Shown: in pieces, positions 27,388 to 35,433 of the stretch
How the letters are laid out: every line of letters starts with the position of its first letter
Position numbering within the stretch: the first letter of the stretch is position 1
Assembly: GCA_963805705.1 (NCBI GenBank)
Contig: CAWDVH010000001.1
Location: 558,001-622,000, forward strand
Length of the DNA stretch: 64,000 bases
Direction: 5' to 3'
DNA from: CAWDVH01 sp963805705
GTDB lineage: Bacteria; Actinomycetota; Actinomycetes; Streptosporangiales; Streptosporangiaceae
Made by a program: the position numbers and the translations under genes
The notes under the pieces: generated by a model
Database searches by the model: none
Told to the model about the DNA's origin: nothing
What the model saw: only the letters and a program-made list of their open reading frames with translations

Positions 27388-29802
27388 CTATCCGCTGATG
27401 CCGTGGGCCACATGCCCGTGGTGCGCCGATTCGTGCAGCGACTGCTCGTCTTCTGAGGTCAGGTGGGGCTTGATGTCGAAGGTGACCTTCTTGATGGTTC
27501 CGGTGAACGTGAACGGTGCCCGGTTCGCGTAATTGCGGTCGACGACGCCGCCGTTGTCGCAGCCGATGTCCATGCCCGCGTAGCCGGAGAACCGGAGCGG
27601 GACGGTGAAGTCCATCCGGCCCTTGCCGATCTCCTTTGCGTTGGCGAACAGGCGGACGTCGCCGCCGGTGGCGGGCTTGGGCGCGTCGGCGTGGAACTCC
27701 AGGCGGACGTTGACCTCGCCGGTGGGCAGGGTGGTGTCGGACTCTTGCCGGAATACCAGCGCGCCCATCATCGAGTAGGTGTGCCTGAGCTTGCCGCCTT
27801 CGACGAACAGCGAGAAGCCGCCCAGGTGGTCGGCCTCGGCCACGATCACGCCCTCGGCGCCGCCCTCAGGTATCACCAGGTCGGCGGAGATGGCATAGGA
27901 GTGGTTGTATATCCGGGGGATCATGCCGGACGCTATGTTCTGCGCGTCACCGTAATAGGTGTATGTGGTCTGGGCGGAAAGCGGCGGCAGCAGGCCGAAG
28001 TAGAAGCTTAGGCCGCCGAGTAGCGGGAGAACCTTGTACTTCTGCGCCTCGGCCCAGAACAGCTCCCGCAGTTCCTTGACCTTCTCGGGGTGCTGCGCCG
28101 CGATGTTGTCCGCCTGGCTGAAGTCGTCAGGCAGGTAGTACAGCTCCACCGGATCATCGTCGGGCTGCCACACCCCCGGCGCGAAGCTCGCCATCGTCTC
28201 CGGAGTCAGGTCCCAGGGGATCCGCGGGATCGACTGGGCGAGCCACCAGCCGTCCTTGTACATGGCCCGGTAGCCGGCGATCTCGAAATACTGCTGGGTA
28301 TGGCGCTCCTCGGCGTCCGGGCCGGTGAAGGTGGGCAGGAAGCTGATGCCGTGCATTGGCTCCTGGGCGATCCCGTCGACGTGCGTCGGCTCCGGCAGCC
28401 CGGCCAGCTCCAGGATGGTCGGGCCGATGTCGATGCAGTGGGTGAACTGGCTGCGCAGCCCCCCGGCGTCGGCGATCAGCCGGGGGTAGCGGATCACCAT
28501 GCCCTGCCGGGTGCCGCCCAGGTGGGAGGCGACCTGCTTGCCCCACTGGAACGGGCAGTTCCCGGCCCAGGCCCAGGCCGCCGCGTAATGCGGGGCGACC
28601 AGATCGGTGCCCCATACATCCAGCCCGCCGTACTGCTGGATCAGTGCGAGTTGCTGCTCGGGGGACAGCGGGATGCCGTTCTGCATCGTGAGCTCGTTGA
28701 ACGAGCCGGTGATCGCGCCTTCCATGCTGGCGCCGTTGTCGCCGAAGATGTAGATCACGAGCGTGTTGTCCAGCTCGCCCATCTCTGTGACCGCGTCGAT
28801 CACCCGGCCGATATTCCAGTCGGCGTTCTCGCAGTACCCTGCGTACACCTCCATCTGCCGCGCGTACAGGGCCTTCTGGTCATCGGCGAGGGAATCCCAG
28901 GCCGGGAACGCCTCGTTGCGGGGGGTCAGCTTCGCGTCGGCCGGGATGACGCCCAGCTTCTTCTGCCGCTCGAACGTCTGTTCCCGGTAGGTGTCCCAGC
29001 CGCTGTCGAACTTCCCCTTGTACCTGGCCGCCCACTCCTCCGGCACATGGTGCGGCGCGTGCGCGCAGCCGGTGGAGAAGTACACGAACCACGGCTTGGC
29101 CGCGTCCTGGGCGCGCACATCGTGCAGCCACCCGATCGTCTTGTCGGCCATGTCGTCGGGGAAGTAGTACTTCTTCCCGTCCTGGCCCTTGGGTACCCCG
29201 ATCGTCTTGTTGTTCTCGGTGATGACCGGATCCCACTGCCCGGACTCACCGCCCAGGAACCCCCAGAAGTAGTCAAAGCCCCATCCGTTCGGCCACCGGC
29301 CGAACGGGCCCGCCGCGCCCTGCTGGCCATCCGGCGTCATGTGCCACTTGCCGAACGCGGCTGTGCTATAGCCGTTCATCTGCAGCACCTTCGGGAACGG
29401 CGCGCTGTCCTCAGGAACGAACGCCGTGTACCCGGGAAAGCCGGAGGACAGCTCGCCGATCGAACCGAAACCGACAGCATGATGATTACGGCCGGTTAGC
29501 AAGGCGGCCCGGGTCGGCGAGCACAGCGCCGTCACGTGGAACCGGTTATACCGGACGCCTTCCCCAGCGATGCGGGTCATGGCGGGCGAGGCGATCGGCC
29601 CGCCGAACGTACTCGGCTGGCCAAACCCCGCATCATCGACCAGTACCAGCAGTACGTTGGGCGCCCCCTCAGGCGGCGTGACGTGCCCGATAAGGCCCCA
29701 GTCAGGCACCGAGCCCCCCAGCGTCCGGTTCGCCCTACCCTTAAACGCCGGATCCGCTATGGGCAGCCTCGTCCGGTCGATCGGCGCATCCGCCATGGCC
29801 AT
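27388..29802 (-). CDS. Arylsulfatase (type I, formylglycine-dependent)
   Basis: 804 residues from ATG 29802, which has AAGGAAAAGGAAT directly upstream. N-terminal metal site NVLLVLVDDAGFG (Asp56, Asp57); sulfatase signature CSPTRAALLTGR with Cys94 as the residue converted to formylglycine; GKWHMTP, GDNGASMEG (second metal Asp/Asn) and a C-terminal beta domain rich in LVIPEGGAEGVIVAEADHLGG. This large class resembles atsA of mycobacteria and pseudomonads. No signal peptide is seen, so it is probably cytosolic. First gene of a leftward run; one copy of the shared GATG motif lies 69 bp upstream. No formylglycine-generating enzyme gene is in the window. Confidence 0.92.
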   Translation of the reverse strand: MAMADAPIDRTRLPIADPAFKGRANRTLGGSVPDWGLIGHVTPPEGAPNVLLVLVDDAGFGQPSTFGGPIASPAMTRIAGEGVRYNRFHVTALCSPTRAALLTGRNHHAVGFGSIGELSSGFPGYTAFVPEDSAPFPKVLQMNGYSTAAFGKWHMTPDGQQGAAGPFGRWPNGWGFDYFWGFLGGESGQWDPVITENNKTIGVPKGQDGKKYYFPDDMADKTIGWLHDVRAQDAAKPWFVYFSTGCAHAPHHVPEEWAARYKGKFDSGWDTYREQTFERQKKLGVIPADAKLTPRNEAFPAWDSLADDQKALYARQMEVYAGYCENADWNIGRVIDAVTEMGELDNTLVIYIFGDNGASMEGAITGSFNELTMQNGIPLSPEQQLALIQQYGGLDVWGTDLVAPHYAAAWAWAGNCPFQWGKQVASHLGGTRQGMVIRYPRLIADAGGLRSQFTHCIDIGPTILELAGLPEPTHVDGIAQEPMHGISFLPTFTGPDAEERHTQQYFEIAGYRAMYKDGWWLAQSIPRIPWDLTPETMASFAPGVWQPDDDPVELYYLPDDFSQADNIAAQHPEKVKELRELFWAEAQKYKVLPLLGGLSFYFGLLPPLSAQTTYTYYGDAQNIASGMIPRIYNHSYAISADLVIPEGGAEGVIVAEADHLGGFSLFVEGGKLRHTYSMMGALVFRQESDTTLPTGEVNVRLEFHADAPKPATGGDVRLFANAKEIGKGRMDFTVPLRFSGYAGMDIGCDNGGVVDRNYANRAPFTFTGTIKKVTFDIKPHLTSEDEQSLHESAHHGHVAHGISG

Positions 29803-29870
29803 ATTCCTTTTCCTTGCGTTGTACGCAACAGGCATCCCGGCCACAGCCAACTACCCGGCACGGAACGTCG

Positions 29871-29890
29871 CATCACCCGCCACGGGTAAA
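29871..29890 (-). promoter_or_regulatory. Shared motif copy 1 (arylsulfatase operon)
   Basis: Reverse strand TTTACCCGTGGCGGGTGATG: TTACCC-N5-GGGTGATG, nearly palindromic, 69 bp before the arylsulfatase ATG. Confidence 0.7.
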
Positions 29891-30142
29891 CACACTGCCC
29901 ATAGCATCCTAAACATCGCTAACACCATCATAGATCCTGAACCGGACAGGTTTCGGGCGCCGTGGTCGGCGGCCTTTGTCACGTTTGATCCAGATTCAAG
30001 GGCTGGTCGTGGGCGCCGCCGGTCACCGTCCAGGTGATCCCGGGCTCACCAGCCGACGAACTCCCCGGTACCGGTCATGATGGCTACCCGCTGGTCGCAG
30101 GCTCGCGCGGCCGTGGCTCCTGGAGGGATACCGGCCAGTCTT

Positions 30143-30161
30143 TTATGCGATCAGGGGGATG
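30143..30161 (+). promoter_or_regulatory. Shared motif copy 2 (CMD-ClC operon)
   Basis: TTATGCGATCAGGGGGATG: TTAT, 11 bp, GATG with the GGG block conserved, 50 bp before the CMD ATG. Confidence 0.65.
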
Positions 30162-30211
30162 GCACTCACCGCGGTCCGAGGTGGAATGGTGCTCGACAGC
30201 GAGGACGAACT

Positions 30212-30571
30212 ATGGGCCAGACGGCGAGATACCAGGAGACTTTGCGAAGGCTGGCGATGGTCGACGAAGGCTTCGTCGACCAGGAGGCCGGTCTCAGGCT
30301 CGACTTGGCCAGGATTCTGGCCCTGGAACCCAAGACCGCGGCATTGCTCCAACTAGGGGCATCGGTGGCCATCGGGTCGCCAGAGGCCTGCCTGGAATGG
30401 AGCGCCGGCCGGGCGCTGGCGGCAGGCGCGACAGAGGACGAGATCGCCGAGGTGCTGCTGGCGATCGCCCCCGTGATCGGGCTCGGCCGGATCGTCTGCG
30501 CCGCTCCCATCGTGGCGACCGCACTCGGATATGACGTCGCAGCCGCGCTGGAGCAACCAGACGATCAGTGA
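30212..30571 (+). CDS. Carboxymuconolactone decarboxylase (CMD/AhpD-like) family protein
   Basis: 119 residues from ATG 30212. The CMD helix pair is visible: KTAALLQLGASVAIGSPEACLEWSAGRALAAGATEDEIAEVLLAIAPVIGLGRIVCAAPIVATAL. The AhpD CxxC redox pair is not present at the usual place, so a peroxidase-partner role is doubtful and a structural or decarboxylase-like role more likely. Upstream in-frame codons overlap the promoter motif. The ClC gene follows after 67 bp, probably in the same transcript. Confidence 0.8.
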   Translation: MGQTARYQETLRRLAMVDEGFVDQEAGLRLDLARILALEPKTAALLQLGASVAIGSPEACLEWSAGRALAAGATEDEIAEVLLAIAPVIGLGRIVCAAPIVATALGYDVAAALEQPDDQ

Positions 30572-30638
30572 TCGTCATTCTGGCCGACTTCGCCATGTTC
30601 CGGGCGGCGACGTGGGCCCTGAGGATCGGAGGATTGCC

Positions 30639-32006
30639 ATGACGACACCTGCGGATCCGCAGGCCTTGCTGCGCAGCCGGGACTACCTGAGGCTGCTGGC
30701 CCTCGCCGCCATCCTGGGCGTGCCGGTATCCGCGGCCGCGTACGGGTTCCTGGCGCTGGTCAGCTACCTGCAGAAAGAGATCTATACCCACCTTCCGCAC
30801 GGGCTGGGCTTTGCCACCGAGCCGGTCTGGTGGCCACTGCCGGTCCTGGCGGTAGGAGGCATCATCGCCGGACTGGCCATCAGGTACCTGCCTGGCCGGG
30901 GTGGGCCGTCTCCAGCTGGCGGCTTCGCGATGCACGGGGCGCCGGCTCCGGGGCAGCTGCCAGGGATTCTCCTCGCGGCCCTGGCCACCCTCGTCTTCGG
31001 CGCCGTGCTGGGGCCGGAGATGCCGCTGATCCTCGCCGGTGGCGGCCTGGCCCTGCTGGCGGTGCGCCTGGCCCGGCGGGACGTGCCGCAGCAGGCCGCT
31101 GCGGTGCTCGCCGCCTCAGGAAGCTTCGCCGCCATCAGCACCCTATTCGGGAACCCCCTACTCGGTGCCTTCCTGCTGATGGAGGCGTCCGGGCTGGGCG
31201 GCCCCATGCTCGGACTGGTGCTCCTGCCAGGGCTGCTCGCGGCGGGCATCGGCACGCTCATCTTCATCGGCCTGGACAACTGGACCGGGCTGGGCACGTT
31301 CTCCCTGACGATTCCCGGGATCCCGCACTTCAGCACGCCCACCCTGGCCGAGTTCGGCTGGGCGCTGGCCATCGGCGTGGCCGCCGCCCTGGTCGGCTCC
31401 GCCCTGGCGTGGCTGGGACGGCTACTGCAGCCCTACGCCGACCGGTGGACGATGCTGGTCGTCCCGCTGGCCGGGCTGGCCGTGGCCGGGCTGGCCGTCG
31501 GCTACGCCGAGGCCACCGGCAAGTCATCCAACGATGTGCTGTTCTCCGGGCAGGACGCGCTCGGCCCGCTCATTCAGCACAGTGCCAGCTACACCGTCGG
31601 GGCACTGCTGCTGCTGATGGCGTGCAAGGGCCTGGCCTACGGGGTGTCGCTGAGCAGCTTCCGCGGCGGCCCGGTCTTCCCGGCGATGTTTATCGGCGCA
31701 GTCGGAGGAATCGCCTTGTCCCACCTGCCGGGGCTGCCCCTCGATGCAGGCGTGGCCATGGGTATCGGCGCCATGACCGTAGTCATGCTCACCCTGCCCA
31801 TGACCTCCGTCCTGCTGCCCAGCTTGCTGCTGGCCTCGGCCGGGATCGCGCTCATGCCGCTGGTGATCGTCGCGGTGGTGGTGGCGCACGTCACCGCGGC
31901 CAGGATCGCACCGGCTCCCGTCCCCGAAGGCCGCGACGCTTCCCCTGGCCAGCCGGGCGCAGGAAGCGATAGCACCACGCCAGCGGCAAAGACGGGCGCT
32001 AGCTAG
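30639..32006 (+). CDS. ClC-type chloride channel/antiporter
   Basis: 455 residues from ATG 30639 with GGAGGA eight bases upstream. About ten membrane helices. Family landmarks: GAVLGPEMPLILAGG (the G(K/R)EGP position), AASGSFAAISTLFGNPLLGAFLLME, and SSFRGGPVFPAMFIGAVGGIALSHL (the GxFxP anion-site loop). The gating Glu of GREGP reads L here, suggesting channel-like rather than coupled antiport behaviour; that is inference. No CBS domain is attached. Follows the CMD gene and ends just before a strong hairpin. Confidence 0.87.
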   Translation: MTTPADPQALLRSRDYLRLLALAAILGVPVSAAAYGFLALVSYLQKEIYTHLPHGLGFATEPVWWPLPVLAVGGIIAGLAIRYLPGRGGPSPAGGFAMHGAPAPGQLPGILLAALATLVFGAVLGPEMPLILAGGGLALLAVRLARRDVPQQAAAVLAASGSFAAISTLFGNPLLGAFLLMEASGLGGPMLGLVLLPGLLAAGIGTLIFIGLDNWTGLGTFSLTIPGIPHFSTPTLAEFGWALAIGVAAALVGSALAWLGRLLQPYADRWTMLVVPLAGLAVAGLAVGYAEATGKSSNDVLFSGQDALGPLIQHSASYTVGALLLLMACKGLAYGVSLSSFRGGPVFPAMFIGAVGGIALSHLPGLPLDAGVAMGIGAMTVVMLTLPMTSVLLPSLLLASAGIALMPLVIVAVVVAHVTAARIAPAPVPEGRDASPGQPGAGSDSTTPAAKTGAS

Positions 32007-32020
32007 GGGTACTGCCCTGA

Positions 32021-32050
32021 GAGACCGGGCAGGCGCAGCCGCCCGGTCTC
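32021..32050 (+). terminator. Hairpin after the ClC gene
   Basis: GAGACCGGGC and GCCCGGTCTC form a perfect 10-bp stem with a 10-base loop, starting 14 bp after the ClC stop. No T-run follows, common for high-GC actinobacterial terminators. Confidence 0.7.
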
Positions 32051-32077
32051 GGACAGCAGGGCACTACGGCGGGACAC

Positions 32078-32135
32078 GAGGACCTCCGGGCGCTGGTGCA
32101 GATTGTGGTGATCCACACCGAGCCCGGAGGTCCTC
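32078..32135. repeat. Large inverted repeat of unknown origin
   Basis: GAGGACCTCCGGGC (32078-32091) and its exact complement (32122-32135) enclose 30 bp containing a smaller hairpin TGTGG/CCACA. A short frame across it reads VVIHTEPGGPHLFKIIQTCRR and stops at about 32197. It could be a mobile-element end or a bidirectional terminator for the convergent ClC and GAP units. Confidence 0.55.
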
Positions 32136-32193
32136 ACCTATTCAAGATCATCCAGACGTGTCGCCGTCACCCAGCCTCCTGGGCGGGACACAG

Positions 32194-32889
32194 CTAGGTC
32201 AGGTGCACCAGGCCGCTGACCGTCAGGTAGGCGCCTAGGACTAGGGCGATGCCGGCCGTGAGCTGCACGGTATGACCCCGTAGCCACTCCTGTGCGCCCT
32301 TGAGCGCTGCTTTGGTGGCCTCCGGCCGGAGCTCCAGGAACACGAGCGGGATGATGATCAGCAAGAACTCGATGAGCACGAAGACAATCACGGCGACGAC
32401 TTGGGTGGTGGTGGAGTAGTTCCCGGTGATCAGGTTGTGCAGCGCGGTGAGGTAGGCGGCGCCCGGGAGGCCGCACAGCGCGCCCACCAGCGTGGCCAGC
32501 CCGAGCCGCGGCTCGGCCAGGACCCGCTGCGCCCAGTCGCCCTTCTTTTCTTTCTGCTCCGTCTGCTCCGGTGGCTCGGTTCCGGCTGGAACTGGTGTCT
32601 GTCGTCGGCGGTGCAGGCGGCCGGTGGCCAGCAGCGCGCCGATGACCAGCAGCAACAGGCCCAGGGCCAGGTCCACTCCGGCGCTGGCCGTGCCCTGAGC
32701 CTGGATCGCGTCGGCGTGGACGGTGAGCACGTCCAGCAGGCCGACCGTGATACCCACGGCCATCCCGCCCAGCAGGACACACAGGAACATCGCCCGCGGC
32801 CGCCGGTTCTCGATCAGCAGCAGGTCAATAGCGAGCAGCTTCGGGTTCAGCGCCGCGGTGAAAGCCAGTGCGAAGAACTCGGCGTTCAT
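32194..32889 (-). CDS. GAP (SfLAP-like) family membrane protein
   Basis: 231 residues, six predicted membrane helices in two groups of three. N-terminal ALAFTAALNPKLLAIDLLLIENRRPRAMFLCVLLGGMAVG matches the GAP/sulfolipid-1-addressing-protein family, which in mycobacteria helps export surface glycolipids. A charged cytosolic loop (RRRQTPVPAGTEPPEQTEQKEKKGDW) separates the halves. It begins 31 bp after the DUF2252 stop, so it is probably the second gene of that transcript. Function here unproved. Confidence 0.78.
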   Translation of the reverse strand: MNAEFFALAFTAALNPKLLAIDLLLIENRRPRAMFLCVLLGGMAVGITVGLLDVLTVHADAIQAQGTASAGVDLALGLLLLVIGALLATGRLHRRRQTPVPAGTEPPEQTEQKEKKGDWAQRVLAEPRLGLATLVGALCGLPGAAYLTALHNLITGNYSTTTQVVAVIVFVLIEFLLIIIPLVFLELRPEATKAALKGAQEWLRGHTVQLTAGIALVLGAYLTVSGLVHLT

Positions 32890-32920
32890 GGCCGGTCAGC
32901 CATCATCCGTCTCCGAATCT

Positions 32921-34396
32921 CTAGACGCCCTCGGTCGCTTCCAGTCGCCCGGATCGGACCGCGCTGACGAACTCCTGGTAGTCCTGCTCGTTCTGGTCGG
33001 TGTACCGCAGCGAGAAGTCGGTGATCGAGTTGTCGAAGGCATCGCTTTCGCCCAGGTAGGCGGCTATGGCGACCGGGTCCCCGGACCGGGCGTGGGCCCG
33101 CGCCAGCGTCCACCCGCAGATGCCGGCATAGAAATTGAGCCCGATCGGCGTCATCTGTTCGACCAGCGCGGAGCCCTTCATGTCGCGCAGCTGCCGCCAG
33201 TAGAAGTGGCGCCGCACGTCCACCCCCTTGGTCCAGCCGAGGTAGATGTCGCTGGCGGCCTGCATCTTCCGCTGCCCCTGCACCACCCGCTCACCATGCT
33301 GCCGGTACCGGCTCTTGCCCACGTAGGGTTCAAGCACTGACGCTGTCGCTTCCTTGACCTGCAGGAACAGCGGGTCTTGCGCGTCGCGTCCCTGGAGCAA
33401 GACGATGAACGCCCGGGTCCCGACGCTGCCCACACCGACGACCTTGCGGGCCACGTCCACCACCTCGAACCGCTCCAGTAGGTCACGCCGGTCATCTGGC
33501 AGGGTGGCCCGGTAGGCGCGGAACTGCTCGCGGATCACCTTGTCGACCTCATCGGCGGGGAGCCCGTAGGTGGTGGCCCAGTCGCGGAACGGCACGACGA
33601 CCGGGGGCTGGCTGACGATCCGGTAGCTCCCGTCGACGAGCTCGCCCAGCTTGGACAGCGCCTGCAGGCTGTCGCGGGTGTGCGCCTTCCCGGCCGTCTT
33701 CACCGCCCGCTTCTGCGCCACCTTCGCCAGCTTCTCCTCCTCTTTAGCCTGCTTCTTCCCCCCCTTCCTGGCCGGCTTGGCCGCTTTCTTCGTCCCGGCC
33801 ACCGCGTTGCGGATCGAGGCCATCAGTTCGTCCTCATCCAGGTAGGCGTACCAGATGTCCATCGTGCCCATCCGCGAGAACCCGGCCATCGCCTCCCGGT
33901 AGGCCCGCACCGACGCGAGCGTCACCGTGCGCGTGTCCGCCTGGGCGAACCCGTTGTTGCGGGCCGCGATCGTGAAGCTCGCCGCCATCCGTTTCACGTC
34001 GTACTCGAACGGCCCCGGCAGGGTCTCGTCGAAGTCGTTCAGGTCGAACAGCAGCCGCCGCTCGGGGGAGGCGAACGCGCCGAAGTTCGACAGGTGAGCG
34101 TCGCCGCACAGCTGGGCTCCCAGGCCAGCGACCGGGGTGTCCGTCAAATCCGCAGCCATGATCTTGGCTGCGCCCCGGTAGAAGGTGAACGGCGAGACCA
34201 TCATCCGGCCATGACGCACCGGCACCAGGTCAGGCTCACGGGCAGCGTTCTGCTCCTCTAGCAGCGCGACTGGATCCGGGCGGTCCGCCGCCGGGTGCCA
34301 CCTTGAGTGGCTCGACGGAGGCGTCCTGGTGCGGGCTCCTTTGCCCTCGGCTTTGCGCTCCTCGATGCTCGGATGCGTGATCTGTTTCCCAGCCAT
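32921..34396 (-). CDS. DUF2252 family protein (kinase-like fold)
   Basis: 491 residues from ATG 34396, preceded by GGAGGAGG; a second ATG at 34414 would put that site inside the gene. Family signatures: FYRGAAKIMAADL, LCGDAHLSNFGAFASPERRLLFDLNDFDET (resembling a kinase catalytic HxN...D arrangement), and FLQVKEATASVLEPYVGKSRYRQHGERVVQGQRKMQAASDIYLGW. A Lys/Ala-rich linker lies at about 200-240. DUF2252 proteins are widespread in actinobacteria; substrate unknown. Followed by the GAP gene. A shared-motif copy lies 154 bp upstream. Confidence 0.88.
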   Translation of the reverse strand: MAGKQITHPSIEERKAEGKGARTRTPPSSHSRWHPAADRPDPVALLEEQNAAREPDLVPVRHGRMMVSPFTFYRGAAKIMAADLTDTPVAGLGAQLCGDAHLSNFGAFASPERRLLFDLNDFDETLPGPFEYDVKRMAASFTIAARNNGFAQADTRTVTLASVRAYREAMAGFSRMGTMDIWYAYLDEDELMASIRNAVAGTKKAAKPARKGGKKQAKEEEKLAKVAQKRAVKTAGKAHTRDSLQALSKLGELVDGSYRIVSQPPVVVPFRDWATTYGLPADEVDKVIREQFRAYRATLPDDRRDLLERFEVVDVARKVVGVGSVGTRAFIVLLQGRDAQDPLFLQVKEATASVLEPYVGKSRYRQHGERVVQGQRKMQAASDIYLGWTKGVDVRRHFYWRQLRDMKGSALVEQMTPIGLNFYAGICGWTLARAHARSGDPVAIAAYLGESDAFDNSITDFSLRYTDQNEQDYQEFVSAVRSGRLEATEGV

Positions 34397-34550
34397 CCGG
34401 CCCACCTCCTCCATGGATCTGGGCGCTCACGGCCAACAGTCCACAACCTCGCCTGGCCCGGTCCAGCTCGGAACGAGCAGGACGCCAGCCGGTATCCCGT
34501 CTTCTCGTGCGCACCTGGAGCCCCATCGTGCGCCGCCGCGGCTGAGCGAG

Positions 34551-34569
34551 CATCACCCAAACTGCATAA
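34551..34569 (-). promoter_or_regulatory. Shared motif copy 3 (DUF2252-GAP operon)
   Basis: Reverse strand TTATGCAGTTTGGGTGATG: TTAT, 11 bp, GATG, 154 bp before the DUF2252 ATG. Confidence 0.6.
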
Positions 34570-34675
34570 TGCCGGCCCGGTATGGCCGGTGACCCCAGAA
34601 CCCCGGGCAACTTGCGGTACTCCGGCCGTTCCTAGTCGCTCCTGATGCCAATGCCCAGGTGAGAAGGCTTGTGTT

Positions 34676-34694
34676 TCATCACATTAGGGCGATG
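34676..34694 (+). promoter_or_regulatory. Shared motif copy 4 (DUF1622)
   Basis: TCATCACATTAGGGCGATG, followed by CCGC as in copies 6 and 8; 171 bp before the DUF1622 gene. The first half is less conserved than in the other copies. Confidence 0.5.
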
Positions 34695-34864
34695 CCGCTG
34701 CGGTCCTGGCGGGGTGAGATCGATGGCGTAGCTAAGAAGGGACCCGGAGTCAAGGGTTCCGCAGATTCCGGCCCAGGAGGCCACCATGATGCCACCGTCG
34801 ACCACGCCGACACGGCTTGCTGGCTCGCTGGGCTAGCTGAGGACGACATGCGGGACAGGGACAC

Positions 34865-35308
34865 ATGATCCTCGCTGCCGGTGCCGCGGAGGCGTCGGCT
34901 GAGACGTTCACCGAGCTGATGGATCACGTTGCCCAGGGCTTCGAGGCGCTGGGAGCCGCGATCCTGGTGGTCGGCGTGACCTGGTCGTTCGTGCTGGCGG
35001 CGCTGGCCGTGCGGCGGTCGGGCTGGTCGGCGAAGGCTTACGTGGTACTGCGCCAGGCATTCGGCGGAACCCTGCTGCTGGGGCTGGAAGTCCTGGTCGC
35101 CGCCGACCTGGTACGCACCGTCGCGGTCTCGCCCACCCTCGATAATGTCCTTGTGCTCGGGCTGATCGTGGTGATCAGGACATTCTTGAGCTTCTCGCTG
35201 GAAACCGAGATCGAGGGCATTGCGCCGTGGCGGCGGGCCCTGATCGGCGGGGCGGGGACGATCCGCCGGGCCTCGGCTAGTGCGCTCGAGCCCAAGGCGC
35301 CGCCCTGA
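34865..35308 (+). CDS. DUF1622 small membrane protein
   Basis: 147 residues. Hydrophobic helices at about 28-48 (ALGAAILVVGVTWSFVLAALAV), 67-85 and 92-105. The segment SAKAYVVLRQAFGGTLLLGLEVLVAADLVRTVAVSPTLDNVLVLGLIVVIRTFLSFSLETEIEG is the DUF1622 signature (R..G..L.LGLE...AAD...T). Members are predicted inner-membrane proteins of unknown role. Short Arg-rich tail. Stands alone ahead of the SulP gene (125-bp gap with its own motif copy). Confidence 0.8.
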   Translation: MILAAGAAEASAETFTELMDHVAQGFEALGAAILVVGVTWSFVLAALAVRRSGWSAKAYVVLRQAFGGTLLLGLEVLVAADLVRTVAVSPTLDNVLVLGLIVVIRTFLSFSLETEIEGIAPWRRALIGGAGTIRRASASALEPKAPP

Positions 35309-35341
35309 CGCCAACCGGCCGGGTGGGGCGTCCCGGCCTGG

Positions 35342-35360
35342 TTACCCGTATGGGGTGATG
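35342..35360 (+). promoter_or_regulatory. Shared motif copy 5 (SulP)
   Basis: TTACCCGTATGGGGTGATG: TTACCC-N5-GGGTGATG, 73 bp before the SulP ATG. Confidence 0.7.
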
Positions 35361-35433
35361 GCAGATCACCGGGGATGCGCTTGGCTGAAGGCGGCGATGT
35401 GGTCGCGCCCGTAACCACCCGGAGAAGCTAGGC

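Larger units (their letters stand above)
29803..30211. other. Divergent regulatory region between arylsulfatase and CMD genes
   Basis: No protein gene is supported in these 409 bp. They hold two copies of the shared motif (29871-29890 leftward, 30143-30161 rightward). From about 30153 to 30205 the sequence resembles the promoter of the catalase-like gene at 37987-38041. Confidence 0.6.
34397..34864. other. Divergent regulatory region between DUF2252 and DUF1622 genes
   Basis: Holds two shared-motif copies (34551-34569 leftward, 34676-34694 rightward). A 69-codon frame at 34659 starts across the motif, has no recognisable content and is not called as a gene. No RNA gene seen. Confidence 0.55.

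Noticed and set aside
34659..34868. 69-codon frame before the DUF1622 gene
   Set aside because: Starts across the shared motif, has no ribosome site and no recognisable sequence; more likely a promoter/leader region.
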